Shown piece by piece: positions 18,207 through 26,344 of a stretch of DNA of 64,000 nucleotides. The stretch spans positions 62,001-126,000 of the forward strand of contig JAGQTV010000011.1 in NCBI GenBank assembly GCA_020438845.1, read 5' to 3'. The position numbers and the translations under genes are program-made. Source of the stretch: Mycobacterium sp. (GTDB taxonomy: Bacteria; Actinomycetota; Actinomycetes; Mycobacteriales; Mycobacteriaceae). The notes beneath the pieces were generated by a model, which was given only the letters and a program-made list of their open reading frames with translations, was not told the origin of the DNA and ran no database searches. Numbering within the stretch: position 1 is the stretch's first letter; each line of letters opens with the position of its first letter.

Positions 18207-19451
18207 GTGATCGACGATCCTTACGCGAGCGCCCACGAACTCGGCCTAATGGAAGGTTTCCCACCTCCCCCAGAAAAGCGGGTGGACCGGTCCAACGCGC
18301 TGATGCAGGCTCCGTACAACCGGTGGTCATATCTGCACATGCGTACGATCTATCCCTCGGCTCCGGTGCCAACGGGCGGCCCCATCCGCCCACTGGATGT
18401 CGAAATCGATTGCAGCATAGACAAACTGACCGTAACCCGTGCCGACGGGAGCGCTGTCGACTTCCCCACCTTTCTCCGTCAGACCTACACTGATTCCTTT
18501 CTCGTCGTCACCCCCACTCGGCTGGTCTACGAGCACTATTCCAATGGGATGCACGGTGCGCAGCCGCACCAGATGATGTCGGTCACCAAGTCGTTCGCCG
18601 GTCTTTTCGCTCTGATGGCGGCAGTTGAGGGGCGGATCGACGAGGACGGGCCGGTTACCGAGGTGGTGCCCGAACTCGCTGCCTCCTCCGCATTCGCCGA
18701 GGCAACCATCGGTCAGGTTCTGGACATGGTGAACTCCATTGCTTTCAGCGAAGATTACGCCGACCCGGCGTCGGGCATCACCCGCTATGCACAGGCGCTG
18801 GGATGGCTGGAGGCTCCCGCCGGGCAGGACATCGGCAGCCTGTATGACTTCCTCGTCACACTGGAGAAGGACCCCGCCTACGACCACGGCGAGGTCTTCC
18901 ACTACCAGACGCCGAAGACCGACGTCGTCAACTGGATCACCAACCGGGCGACCGGCAAGTCATTCCAAGATCAGCTGTCCGACGTGCTGTGGTCCAAGCT
19001 GGGTACCGAAGCCGAGACCTACGTGCTGCTGGATCGCTTCGGCACCTTGGTTGCAGGCGGCGGCCTGAACGCAGGCCCTCGCGACCTCGCCCGATTCGCC
19101 ATGATGCTGCTGAATAACGGAACCGTGGGCGATCAACAGATCGTCTCGCCGGAGGTCATCGGCTTGCTGGAGAAGGGAGGCAGTCGCGAGAAGTTCCTGC
19201 GTGGGCCCGATGCGGTCGGAGCGTGGTCCGGCGGCGATTGGAGCTACCGTGCTCAGTGGTGGATACGGCACACCCCGGGTCGGGAAGCTATCAGTGCGAT
19301 CGGAGTTCATGGCCAGTGGGTCTACCTGGACCGAAAGCGTGGCGTCGCCATCATCAAGCAGTCCTCCCAACCGATTTCCTCGGATCCCGAAACCGACGCG
19401 TTCATCATCGACGCCTTCGATGCGGTGATCGATCACCTGCAACCGGAGTGA
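18207..19451 (+). CDS. Serine hydrolase, beta-lactamase / class C penicillin-binding fold
   Basis: About 414 residues. The SxxK nucleophile motif is in MMSVTKSFAG, downstream YQTPKTDV fits the second motif region, and IGVHGQWVYLD fits the C-terminal beta strand (HxG) that replaces KTG. The family includes esterases, 6-aminohexanoate-dimer hydrolases and D-amino peptidases; the substrate is unknown. No signal peptide was seen. The start is uncertain: the frame is open to 17811 with no ATG/GTG/TTG between there and GTG 18207 apart from codons deep inside the divergent antiporter gene. The codons from about 18120 onward already look coding, and ATG 18249 is the next choice. Confidence 0.8.
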   Translation: MIDDPYASAHELGLMEGFPPPPEKRVDRSNALMQAPYNRWSYLHMRTIYPSAPVPTGGPIRPLDVEIDCSIDKLTVTRADGSAVDFPTFLRQTYTDSFLVVTPTRLVYEHYSNGMHGAQPHQMMSVTKSFAGLFALMAAVEGRIDEDGPVTEVVPELAASSAFAEATIGQVLDMVNSIAFSEDYADPASGITRYAQALGWLEAPAGQDIGSLYDFLVTLEKDPAYDHGEVFHYQTPKTDVVNWITNRATGKSFQDQLSDVLWSKLGTEAETYVLLDRFGTLVAGGGLNAGPRDLARFAMMLLNNGTVGDQQIVSPEVIGLLEKGGSREKFLRGPDAVGAWSGGDWSYRAQWWIRHTPGREAISAIGVHGQWVYLDRKRGVAIIKQSSQPISSDPETDAFIIDAFDAVIDHLQPE

Positions 19452-19536
19452 TACTCGTCGGCTAGCAATCGGTTGCGCAGCGATTGTGGCTGGTTGATAC
19501 CTTGGCAGTTCGGCAGCTTCGGGAAGGGGTCGGCCT

Positions 19537-19689
19537 GTGGATACCACCGTCGCGTGTCTGCGGTGCGGCACCACCATCAGCGTGCCGGCGACCGACCGAC
19601 ACGGCGTCATAGAACTGCTGGGCGATTTCGGCTGGCAGGCCACCAAGGATGGCGCTTTTTGCTCAATCCACAAAATGCGGGCCCACTAA
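19537..19689 (+). CDS. Small zinc-ribbon-like protein (50 aa)
   Basis: A short frame starting GTG at 19537 with AAGGGG eight bases upstream and ending TAA at 19689. The product begins with CLRCG (a CxxC knuckle near residues 7-10) and ends with FCSIHKMRAH, giving a further Cys and two His that could complete a zinc site. The middle (HGVIELLGDFGWQATKDG) looks like a small folded domain. Good ribosome-binding site, high third-position GC and the metal-ligand pattern support a real gene. It lies between the serine hydrolase and the Ddn-like gene, 58 bases before the latter, on the same strand. Function unknown. Confidence 0.62.
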   Translation: MDTTVACLRCGTTISVPATDRHGVIELLGDFGWQATKDGAFCSIHKMRAH

Positions 19690-19747
19690 GACATTGAGGC
19701 TTGTCGGTGAGGCTCACCACCGCAAGCCAATCGGAAGGAACGAAACT

Positions 19748-20149
19748 ATGCCCGCACCCCGGTGGGTCGCCAAGTTCAATAGGGCTGGCTTGAACAAGGG
19801 AACTCGGTTGATCGCACCGTGGGCACCGGGCTGGGCCGTCGTCATTCACCGAGGACGCAAGTCCGGTCGCGTCTTCAGGACTCCGCTGTGGGCCTTCCGC
19901 CGCGGTAACAGCTACATCATCGCCCTGACCTACGGCCCGGGCGCGGATTGGGTGCGTAACGTCACCGCGGCGGGTGGTTGCGAACTGGAGAGCGGAGGCC
20001 GGCGTTACCGGCTGGCCAATCCGCATGTCTACCGCGATGACCGCGCGGCCGAGATGCCGGCCTTCATCCGGTTCATGCTGCGCAGGGTTATCAAGGCACC
20101 GGACTTTTTGCGGCTCGAGGTGGCGGAAGAACTGCCCAAGAGCAGCTGA
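19748..20149 (+). CDS. Nitroreductase-family deazaflavin-dependent oxidoreductase (Ddn-like)
   Basis: 133 residues with the pattern GWAVVIHRGRKSGRVFRTPLWAF, typical of the split-barrel F420-binding family that includes M. tuberculosis Ddn. These small enzymes use reduced cofactor F420 to reduce quinones or other acceptors, often at the membrane. The ATG at 19748 is preferred over an upstream in-frame ATG because AAGGA lies eight to nine bases before it and conserved sequence starts at MPAPRWVAKFNR. The natural substrate is unknown. Mycobacteria carry many paralogues, so a specific name is not justified. Confidence 0.85.
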   Translation: MPAPRWVAKFNRAGLNKGTRLIAPWAPGWAVVIHRGRKSGRVFRTPLWAFRRGNSYIIALTYGPGADWVRNVTAAGGCELESGGRRYRLANPHVYRDDRAAEMPAFIRFMLRRVIKAPDFLRLEVAEELPKSS

Positions 20150-20228
20150 CGTCGGGATGTCGGTGGCTGCCGGCACCATGACGGCGCCGGACAGATCCGA
20201 CGGCACGAGTTGGTTGAAGAGGGCGGCA

Positions 20229-20351
20229 ATGGGATCCAGACCAAGCAACAATTACGGGCCGGGGGAACCCGGCAGGTGGGGCGAACCCTACGAGCTGATC
20301 GATTTCATCGAAGGTGACGACGAGGAAGACCGAGACGACGGCGACGATTGA
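20229..20351 (+). CDS. Possible small acidic protein (40 aa)
   Basis: A short frame starting ATG at 20229 with GAGGG five bases upstream and ending with a run of Asp/Glu (EGDDEEDRDDGDD). An in-frame ATG at 20157 would extend it to 64 residues. No family is recognised. The acidic tail and ribosome-binding site are the only support, and the opposite strand is also open here, so it is a candidate only. Confidence 0.35.
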   Translation: MGSRPSNNYGPGEPGRWGEPYELIDFIEGDDEEDRDDGDD

Positions 20352-20469
20352 GGCGCCGGCAAGGTCGAAGCCCGCCAGGTTCGCGACTCCTGAACTCGCC
20401 TGATTCAACCCGCATTTGGGGGATAATCCTAGTTGCCGGCACTGCATGGAATTCGAAGGGGAACCCACG

Positions 20470-20874
20470 ATGATCAATGGAAACCGCCTCCCCAATGATT
20501 TCGGCCGATTGCCAAACTTGGCAATAGGGGGGACCGGGCGTCGTCGAAGGCGGCCGCAAGGCCTTCCGCTGGGCCCAGTGATGACTAGTTCCTCGATGGG
20601 GAACCGCTGCTGGGCGCGGTGGTGGCTGATCGGTCTTGCGGCCGCCGCATCCATAGTCGGGGCAGAGGACCTACGGGCTGACCCGCCGTCGAAAACCGCG
20701 GTCGCAGATTGTTTTCAACGCGGTTACCAGCCGCCCCCCTGCACCGCCTCGAGTTCTACCAGCATTGCTCCGGCTGTTCCTGACTCCGGAGTCACTGCCT
20801 GTCAAAATCAAAGTGCCATGGCCACCGCCATCGGTTTGCTGCCCGCCGTCTGTCCGCCGACTACCCGCAGTTGA
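20470..20874 (+). CDS. Putative exported small protein
   Basis: 134 residues if it starts at ATG 20470, which has GAAGGGGA about nine bases upstream. A basic stretch (five arginines near residue 25) is followed by a hydrophobic segment WWLIGLAAAASIVGAEDLRAD that looks like a signal peptide or anchor. The rest is Pro/Ser/Thr-rich with four cysteines. An ATG at 20581 would begin close to the hydrophobic segment and give a more ordinary signal peptide. No family is recognised. It sits just before a second small exported protein on the same strand. Confidence 0.5.
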   Translation: MINGNRLPNDFGRLPNLAIGGTGRRRRRPQGLPLGPVMTSSSMGNRCWARWWLIGLAAAASIVGAEDLRADPPSKTAVADCFQRGYQPPPCTASSSTSIAPAVPDSGVTACQNQSAMATAIGLLPAVCPPTTRS

Positions 20875-20975
20875 TGGGTAGTCCGCAGTAGTGGGCACGA
20901 AACATGGGGAACCCCAGACCTGTGGATAGGGAGTGCTCGCGCATGGCGTGGCAGCAAATGAAGGAGGTCGCCCTG

Positions 20976-21314
20976 ATGCCGGCCGCGGATCGCCGACCGT
21001 TCATCGGTGCCGGCGGTGCCCTAAGTCTGGTAATCGCCTGGTTGGCGGCCGGATGCATTACCGTCGCCGCGCCCGGTACCGCTCGGGCTGATGAATGCTC
21101 GCCCGGAATGACGATGAGTCAGTACGGGGACTGCATACCGGCAGTCGACAATGAGAGCAACGTCGGCAACGATCAGCTTCCGCCCGAGTGGGTTCAGGTG
21201 TCCGGTGGCGATGCAGTCGACCCGGATTCGCCGGTCTCGATCTGCCAGGACCCGCCTCCGTGCCCAGAGGGAAAGTCGGTCCTCGCGAGCGATTGCGAGT
21301 GTCCCCCGCGCTGA
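20976..21314 (+). CDS. Putative secreted cysteine-containing protein
   Basis: 112 residues starting at ATG 20976, eight bases after AAGGAGGT, a near-perfect ribosome-binding site that rules out the upstream in-frame ATGs. The N-terminus is a signal peptide (hydrophobic ALSLVIAWLAAGCITVAAPG, likely cut after ARA). AAGC inside it is only a weak lipobox. The mature part is acidic, with cysteines near its two ends (ECSPGM, DCIP, ICQDPPPCPEG, DCECPPR). This suggests a small disulfide-bonded secreted protein. No family is recognised. It converges on the GGDEF gene 65 bases further on. Confidence 0.65.
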   Translation: MPAADRRPFIGAGGALSLVIAWLAAGCITVAAPGTARADECSPGMTMSQYGDCIPAVDNESNVGNDQLPPEWVQVSGGDAVDPDSPVSICQDPPPCPEGKSVLASDCECPPR

Positions 21315-21379
21315 CGGCCACACCCCATCAAGGAGGCCCTGACGATCGAGCACGCATCGTCAGTTCGTGCAGCTGCTCA

Positions 21380-22237
21380 TCAGCCGGAGACGACCAACTG
21401 GGCTCCGCCCATGGATTTGGCCTGGTAGAGGGCGGTGTCGGCTTCGGCCATGGCCTCTTCGAACGTGCTGCCGTGATCCCAGGCGGCGACACCGATCGAA
21501 ACAGACCCTGAGCAGGTGTGGCCGTTCATTGCGATCGGGCTGCGTCGGATAGCCTCGTCTACGCGCGCCATCGCCTGGTACGCGGGACCGAGTTGGACAT
21601 CCTGCACGACCAAGAACTCATCTCCACCCCACCGCGCGATAATGTCGCTGGACCGAAGGCAGTTCGAAATGCGTCCTGCGATTGCCTTGAGGTATTCGTC
21701 ACCGGCGAGGTGCCCGAAAGTGTCGTTGACGGACTTGAGGTCGTCGCAGTCGATGAGTGCCAGGCACCAGTGCGAGCTGGCATTCTTCTTGGCGAGCGCG
21801 GCAAGCGCACCGTGCCGGTTATACAACCCTGTGAGTTGATCGGTGTGGGCCTGATCTCGCAAGGTCTGGGTTGCCGCCGCCCCCGCCAGTGCCGCCGTGA
21901 GAGCGGCTTCCCTGCGTTCCCGCAAGACTGACGCGCCGACTGCGGCCACACCGGCCATCGCGATAATGACGAGGCGAACCCAGTGGGCGACGACGTCGCC
22001 ATCCGATGCCCCGCATCCACAAGCCCAGGCGGCCAACCAGGTGATCACGGCTACCGTGCCGGTCATCGCAGGCGTGGCGAACACGGCCGCCAACATGGGG
22101 ATTACCGCGAGGACACCGATATACGCGGTCTCGGGCCCCTCCAGATAGTCAGCGCCGAGAAGGATCGCGACCAATACGACGGGCACGACGAATCCCAGCA
22201 GCACGGATCTGCCAGTACTCGTCACCCCCTGCGACAT
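21380..22237 (-). CDS. Membrane diguanylate cyclase (GGDEF protein)
   Basis: 285 residues. Residues 10-110 hold about four or five membrane helices, then a short linker, then a GGDEF domain (about 125-285). The signature is intact (RWGGDEFLV), and DQLTGLYNRHG and DCDDLKSVND are also present, so it should make cyclic di-GMP from GTP. RSSD lies five residues before the signature and fits the RxxD inhibitory site, suggesting product feedback. The N-terminal membrane region may sense a signal or just anchor the enzyme. No EAL domain is attached. The start ATG 22237 has AGGTGGAG upstream. Confidence 0.92.
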   Translation of the reverse strand: MSQGVTSTGRSVLLGFVVPVVLVAILLGADYLEGPETAYIGVLAVIPMLAAVFATPAMTGTVAVITWLAAWACGCGASDGDVVAHWVRLVIIAMAGVAAVGASVLRERREAALTAALAGAAATQTLRDQAHTDQLTGLYNRHGALAALAKKNASSHWCLALIDCDDLKSVNDTFGHLAGDEYLKAIAGRISNCLRSSDIIARWGGDEFLVVQDVQLGPAYQAMARVDEAIRRSPIAMNGHTCSGSVSIGVAAWDHGSTFEEAMAEADTALYQAKSMGGAQLVVSG

Positions 22238-22407
22238 GCTCCACCTCGACCTTCAAGCAACAATTCCCCGGTGGAGTCTACGGCGCGGGCCTTGTTAATC
22301 CGTGCTGCGACAGTCGTGGGGTGTGGAAAATCTCAAACCCGTCCGGGTGAGCCGTCCATCACATCGACGTCGTCCGCAGTGATGGCGGGTGGGTCTGTTC
22401 TGCCGGT

Positions 22408-23478
22408 TCAGGCCGGCTGCTCGTCGAGAAACTCGTCGATCATGGCCCAGGTTGTGGCCGGTGCCGAGCGCCCGGTCAATACTCCAAGGTGTCCGCCGGG
22501 AGCGGTTTCCAGCCGGACTTCCGGTGAATTCGGCAGCAGTTCTCCCACATGATGGGCGACCGCGACGGGCACGAGCACGTCTCTGCTGCCGGCGATATTC
22601 AAGACCGGAACACGCACATCGGCGAGGTCCACCAGTCTGTTCGGGCCCTGAACCTTGCCTGTCGCCAGTTCATTGCGCTGGACCATCCGCTGGTAGACCT
22701 GCAATGTGGCGCGTCCCGGGTAGGCGAGCATACTGTTCATCAACCCGTCGACCGCCTCTACCTGAGCCAGGAATTCCCGGTCGTCACGGTGTTTCAGCAG
22801 GGTGATCGGCTTTTTCAGGTAGGTCGTCAGCGATGTCGCCTTGAACGCGGGCCCGACAATCTGTGCCGGCAAACCGCCGAGCACCTTCAAAAACGTCCCG
22901 AAGATTCGGCCGCCGGTGTGCTTGCCCGCGGCGCGGACCGGAGCCACCATGGGGTTCTTGCTCACGTCGAACGGGCTTGCCACCATGGCCACCGACTTGA
23001 TCGGCAGATCGGGATAGGCGGCGGCGGTCAGTATGGAGATCACGCCGCCCAAACACCATCCGACCAGATGCACGGGTGCGCCGCCGGCATCCTGGGAGAC
23101 CTTCTTGATGGCGTTCGGTGCAACTTCGGAGACCCAGAACTCGATCCCGAGTTCACGATCTGACAGGCGCATCTCGCCGTAGTCCACCAGGTAGGTCGGG
23201 CGACCGGCAGAAACGAAATGCTCGGCGAGGGAACATCCCCGCCGCAAGTCGAAGCATGCCGACCGGGAACCCAGGGGCGGCACGAACAAAACCGGATCGC
23301 CTTTTGCCGATCCGGTGGTGGGAACGTAGCGATGAAGCGTGGACTTGTGGCCCTCGTCGATCACCTCCGACGGTGTTCGGGTGGTGTCGGCCATGCCGCC
23401 CCGGACGACGAAGTCGTAGAGGTTGGCCACCGCTTGACGGCGTTGCTCCAGCGTACGGTTCTTAAACGTCGCAGTCAT
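22408..23478 (-). CDS. PhaC-like alpha/beta hydrolase (polyhydroxyalkanoate synthase family)
   Basis: 356 residues, the size of class III PHA synthase catalytic subunits. The lipase-like box has a cysteine nucleophile (HLVGWCLGGV), and the Asp and His of the triad appear in GSRDVLVPV and GGHLGVL. PhaC polymerises hydroxyacyl-CoA, but class III enzymes need a PhaE partner and none is seen nearby, so an acyltransferase or esterase role is possible. The frame runs upstream to 24072 through the divergent regulator, but the conserved protein starts at ATG 23478 (MTATFKNRTLEQRRQAV). It is divergent from a TetR gene 90 bases away, its likely regulator. Confidence 0.82.
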   Translation of the reverse strand: MTATFKNRTLEQRRQAVANLYDFVVRGGMADTTRTPSEVIDEGHKSTLHRYVPTTGSAKGDPVLFVPPLGSRSACFDLRRGCSLAEHFVSAGRPTYLVDYGEMRLSDRELGIEFWVSEVAPNAIKKVSQDAGGAPVHLVGWCLGGVISILTAAAYPDLPIKSVAMVASPFDVSKNPMVAPVRAAGKHTGGRIFGTFLKVLGGLPAQIVGPAFKATSLTTYLKKPITLLKHRDDREFLAQVEAVDGLMNSMLAYPGRATLQVYQRMVQRNELATGKVQGPNRLVDLADVRVPVLNIAGSRDVLVPVAVAHHVGELLPNSPEVRLETAPGGHLGVLTGRSAPATTWAMIDEFLDEQPA

Positions 23479-23520
23479 GTGCCGAGGATACGGGCCCGAT
23501 CCAGCCCTGGTGCCACGTTT

Positions 23521-23542
23521 CCGGGCGTGATCCGGCGCCCGG
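23521..23542. promoter_or_regulatory. Candidate operator: inverted repeat between phaC-like and tetR
   Basis: CCGGGCG (23521-23527) and CGCCCGG (23536-23542) form a perfect seven-base inverted repeat with an eight-base spacer in the 90-base gap between divergent genes. Its position suits autorepression by the TetR protein, but high GC makes such repeats fairly common by chance. Confidence 0.35.
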
Positions 23543-23568
23543 ACGGTGAGGATGTAAGACTCGTCAAC

Positions 23569-24180
23569 ATGGGAGCAGCGTCGTACCACCATGGCAACCT
23601 GCGGCAGGCGCTGCTGGAGCAGGCAGTGGAATTGGCTCGGGTCGGCGGACCCGACGCGGTGGTTTTGCGTGACGTTCAGCGGGCGGCAGGTGTCAGCAAC
23701 TCGGCGGCCTACCGGCACTACGCCGATCGTCAGGCTCTGTTGACGGCGGTTCAGATCTACGCCATGACGTTGCTGGGCGAGTCGATGGCCGAGTCGTTGG
23801 CGGCCGTTTCCAATCGTGGTCCGCGCGACCGGCGTGCGTTGGCCCGCTTTCGGGCCACGGGTCAGGCGTACGTTGATTTCGCGATCGCTGAGCCGGGACT
23901 TTTCCGCACCGCCTTCGCGCCCGGCGGGATCCACCACACCGATACCGCCGTGTCGCCGGAACAGCACCCGTTCATGATCCTCAGCAAGTGCATTGACGAC
24001 CTCGCCGCCACCGGGGTCCTGACCCCGAGCCGGCGCGACGGGCTCGACGAGGCCGCGTGGGCGGCAGTCCACGGCCTGTCGGTGCTATTTCTCGACGGGC
24101 CGCTGGCCGCGGCGGACCCGCGACGCAGGCAGCTGATCACCGACCGCCTGCTGGACGTAATCGCGACCGGCATCCGCTAA
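23569..24180 (+). CDS. TetR-family transcriptional regulator
   Basis: 203 residues. The N-terminal helix-turn-helix reads LRDVQRAAGVSNSAAYRHYADRQALLTAV (residues about 30-60), typical of TetR. A helical ligand-binding domain follows with the AEPGLFRTAFAPGG motif often seen in the TetR_C_33-like group. It probably represses itself and the divergent PhaC-like gene, sensing a fatty acyl or small hydrophobic ligand (inferred from class). ATG 23569 is the likely start; an in-frame GTG at 23527 would add 14 residues but lies inside the inverted repeat. Confidence 0.88.
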   Translation: MGAASYHHGNLRQALLEQAVELARVGGPDAVVLRDVQRAAGVSNSAAYRHYADRQALLTAVQIYAMTLLGESMAESLAAVSNRGPRDRRALARFRATGQAYVDFAIAEPGLFRTAFAPGGIHHTDTAVSPEQHPFMILSKCIDDLAATGVLTPSRRDGLDEAAWAAVHGLSVLFLDGPLAAADPRRRQLITDRLLDVIATGIR

Positions 24181-24290
24181 GAGCGGATAGATAAGTCACA
24201 ACAGAAGTACCGTTGAATCGTCGGGGGCTTGTTCGTTCGCCTGCTCCGCCGACGTCATGAGATGTAGCCGCGAGGTCTGTTGCCGACCGA

Positions 24291-24752
24291 CTACCGCGTC
24301 CCGACCAATCGGTGCCGGTCCGATAAGTGGTCGGGCTCAGGCGGGGTGACCGCCACGGCCAGGTGTTTGACAACCGCCATGACGGCGAACTGGATCAGGC
24401 CTATACCCAGAACCGGCCAGATCAATCCGGCCAGTGCGGACAATATGACGCGGTGGTCAGGGTTGGGGGCGTTGGCCGGGCGAATCCGGTCGGCCGCGAC
24501 GAACACCGCCACGGCGACGGCGCCAGCGATGACCAGATAGGCCGCAATCCCGGAAAGGTCCGCCCTGAACCCCGGGACATCGAACCCCGGGACATCGAGC
24601 GCTGGTAGTCGATGCCCGAAAACCGAGGTTGCACTGCCGAGATCCCAGGCGAGCAATCGGTGACGGAGGCCGGAGAGGGCCAGCACCACCAGCCCACCGA
24701 TACCGATCACGGCGGGTACTACCTTCCACGTCCGATAGCCCTTGTCACTCAC
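24291..24752 (-). CDS. Small integral membrane protein, unknown function
   Basis: 153 residues with about three or four hydrophobic segments (near 10-28, 65-88, 100-128) and a polar C-terminus. A perfect 15-base tandem duplication (24567-24596) encodes DVPGFDVPGF in the loop after the first helix. The start is GTG at 24752. No family is recognised. It is divergent from another small membrane protein gene. Confidence 0.6.
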   Translation of the reverse strand: MSDKGYRTWKVVPAVIGIGGLVVLALSGLRHRLLAWDLGSATSVFGHRLPALDVPGFDVPGFRADLSGIAAYLVIAGAVAVAVFVAADRIRPANAPNPDHRVILSALAGLIWPVLGIGLIQFAVMAVVKHLAVAVTPPEPDHLSDRHRLVGTR

Positions 24753-24915
24753 ACCGTTTAGATCATCACGACGGTCTGGCGTTGCGCTGATCAGGACCTA
24801 AGAACCTGCTACGAAGTTCGTGAACGGGCGATTGAGAGCAGGGGCGGAAATGGCCGCACCCCGTCAGCGCGCGCAGGGAGCCACTGCGCTGACTTTGGCG
24901 GCTAGGTTCGAAAGA

Positions 24916-25356
24916 ATGGAATTCACAACGTCGTTGCGAACCCGCGCGTTCGCTAGGATCCTCGGCCCGTTCCTGACTGTTGTCCCCCTGACCGCCGCGG
25001 TGCGCGTCTCTGAGATGCAGACGCTCATGTCACAGATGCAGCCGCTGCTGTCGGAATTCGAGGCGGAGCCGGTGTGGTCCTGGCTGGTGGGAGCACTGGT
25101 GCTGTTGCTTGGGCTCACGGTCGTCGGGCTGCACACCTCCTGGGCGAACCCAGCCGCTGCGATCATTTCGTTCGTGGGCTGGGCGATGGTTCTTCGAGGG
25201 GTTCTTCTGATGGCGTTCCCCGCGGCCTTCATGTCGACGGCCAACGCGGTGCTGGGTGCGGCCCCGTTGTGGCAGATCGGTTGCATCGGGATGGCATTGG
25301 TCGGTATGTACCTAGCCGTTGTCGGCTGGTGGCCCCGCGAACTGCCGGCACCGTGA
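24916..25356 (+). CDS. Small integral membrane protein, unknown function
   Basis: About 146 residues with four predicted helices (residues about 12-30, 53-75, 78-100 and 108-138). The short conserved-looking loop between helix 1 and helix 2 is rich in Met and Glu. ATG 24916 is chosen because the hydrophobic protein starts soon after; ATG 24850, with GGGGCGG upstream, is an alternative that would add 22 basic residues. The function is unknown. Confidence 0.6.
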   Translation: MEFTTSLRTRAFARILGPFLTVVPLTAAVRVSEMQTLMSQMQPLLSEFEAEPVWSWLVGALVLLLGLTVVGLHTSWANPAAAIISFVGWAMVLRGVLLMAFPAAFMSTANAVLGAAPLWQIGCIGMALVGMYLAVVGWWPRELPAP

Positions 25357-25447
25357 GGGAGCCCTCCGGGTCTTTCGACGACCACTACTCCCCTCCTCGT
25401 CGGAGCGGGGTGCCTTGGTAGTGCAGGAAACGCCGTTGCGAGAACCT

Positions 25448-26344
25448 CTACACGGGGGTCTGCCCGCCGCGCTTCACACAGCGAAATCCGATATGGCTCA
25501 TGCCGGTATCGACCATCTGCGGCCGGCGCGCGGCGGGTCGGTAACGCAGGCAGTAGTTGTCGGCACACAGGAACGAGCCGCCCTTGATGACCTTGCGCGG
25601 AATCCGGAATTGGGGCTGTGCGGAGTCGTAGCTGCCAGCCTCGCAGCACGGATCGCCCGCGCGACTGTCCGTGTACCAGTCGCTGGTCCACTCCCAGACG
25701 TTGCCGGCCATGTCGAACAGTCCGTAGGCGTTCGGCGGGAAGCTCCCGACGGGGCTGGTGCGGCCGTAGCCGGGTTCCGGGCGCCAGGGGAATTCGCCGT
25801 GCCAGTAGTTGGCCAGCCGTTGGCCGGGCTTCTCCGGTTCGTCGCCCCAGGTGTAAATCGTGTGGTCGAGACCGCCGCGCGCGGCGGTCTCCCACTCCGC
25901 TTCGGTGGGCAGCGCCAGTCCTACCCAGGAGGCGTAGGCCTCGGCGTCCTCATAGGCGACGTGCACGACGGGATGGTGGGCCCGCTTCTCGATCGACGAG
26001 AGCGGACCGACCGGTCTTCGCCACGACGCGCCAGGCGTCCAGGTCCACCATTGGCTTAGATGTCGCAGATCCACCGGTCCACTGGTGCGGTGGAACACCA
26101 TCGAGCCCGGTTGGAGATTCTCGACTGGTGCGCCGGGATAGTCATCGGGGTTCAGTGGACGCTCAGCCACGGTGAGATAGCCTGTCGAGTCGACGAATTG
26201 AGCAAAGTCGCTGTTTGTCACCGGTTGGGCCTGAATCCAGAATTCCTCGACGGCTACTCGGCGGACAGGGCCTTCCTCGGGGTAATGCCGACCGGATCCC
26301 AACGCTGCCGTCTGCGCGGGAATACGTACCAGATCAGATGTCAC
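25448..26344 (-). CDS. Formylglycine-generating enzyme (FGE, sulfatase-modifying factor)
   Basis: 298 residues of the SUMF1/FGE family. YPTEAEWE-type sequence (ALPTEAEWETAARGG), GNVWEWTSDWY and the C-terminal FLCADNYCLRYRPAARR with GFRC are all present. The cysteine pair near residues 260 and 265 matches the copper-binding catalytic pair of aerobic FGEs, which oxidise the cysteine of a CxPxR-type motif to formylglycine. The start is GTG 26344, overlapping the upstream HAD stop by four bases (GTGA). It is the third gene of an operon with a sulfatase, its evident substrate. Confidence 0.92.
   Translation of the reverse strand: MTSDLVRIPAQTAALGSGRHYPEEGPVRRVAVEEFWIQAQPVTNSDFAQFVDSTGYLTVAERPLNPDDYPGAPVENLQPGSMVFHRTSGPVDLRHLSQWWTWTPGASWRRPVGPLSSIEKRAHHPVVHVAYEDAEAYASWVGLALPTEAEWETAARGGLDHTIYTWGDEPEKPGQRLANYWHGEFPWRPEPGYGRTSPVGSFPPNAYGLFDMAGNVWEWTSDWYTDSRAGDPCCEAGSYDSAQPQFRIPRKVIKGGSFLCADNYCLRYRPAARRPQMVDTGMSHIGFRCVKRGGQTPV

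Noticed and set aside
23479-24072. N-terminal extension of the PhaC-like gene
   Set aside because: It is antisense to the TetR gene; the conserved enzyme starts at 23478.
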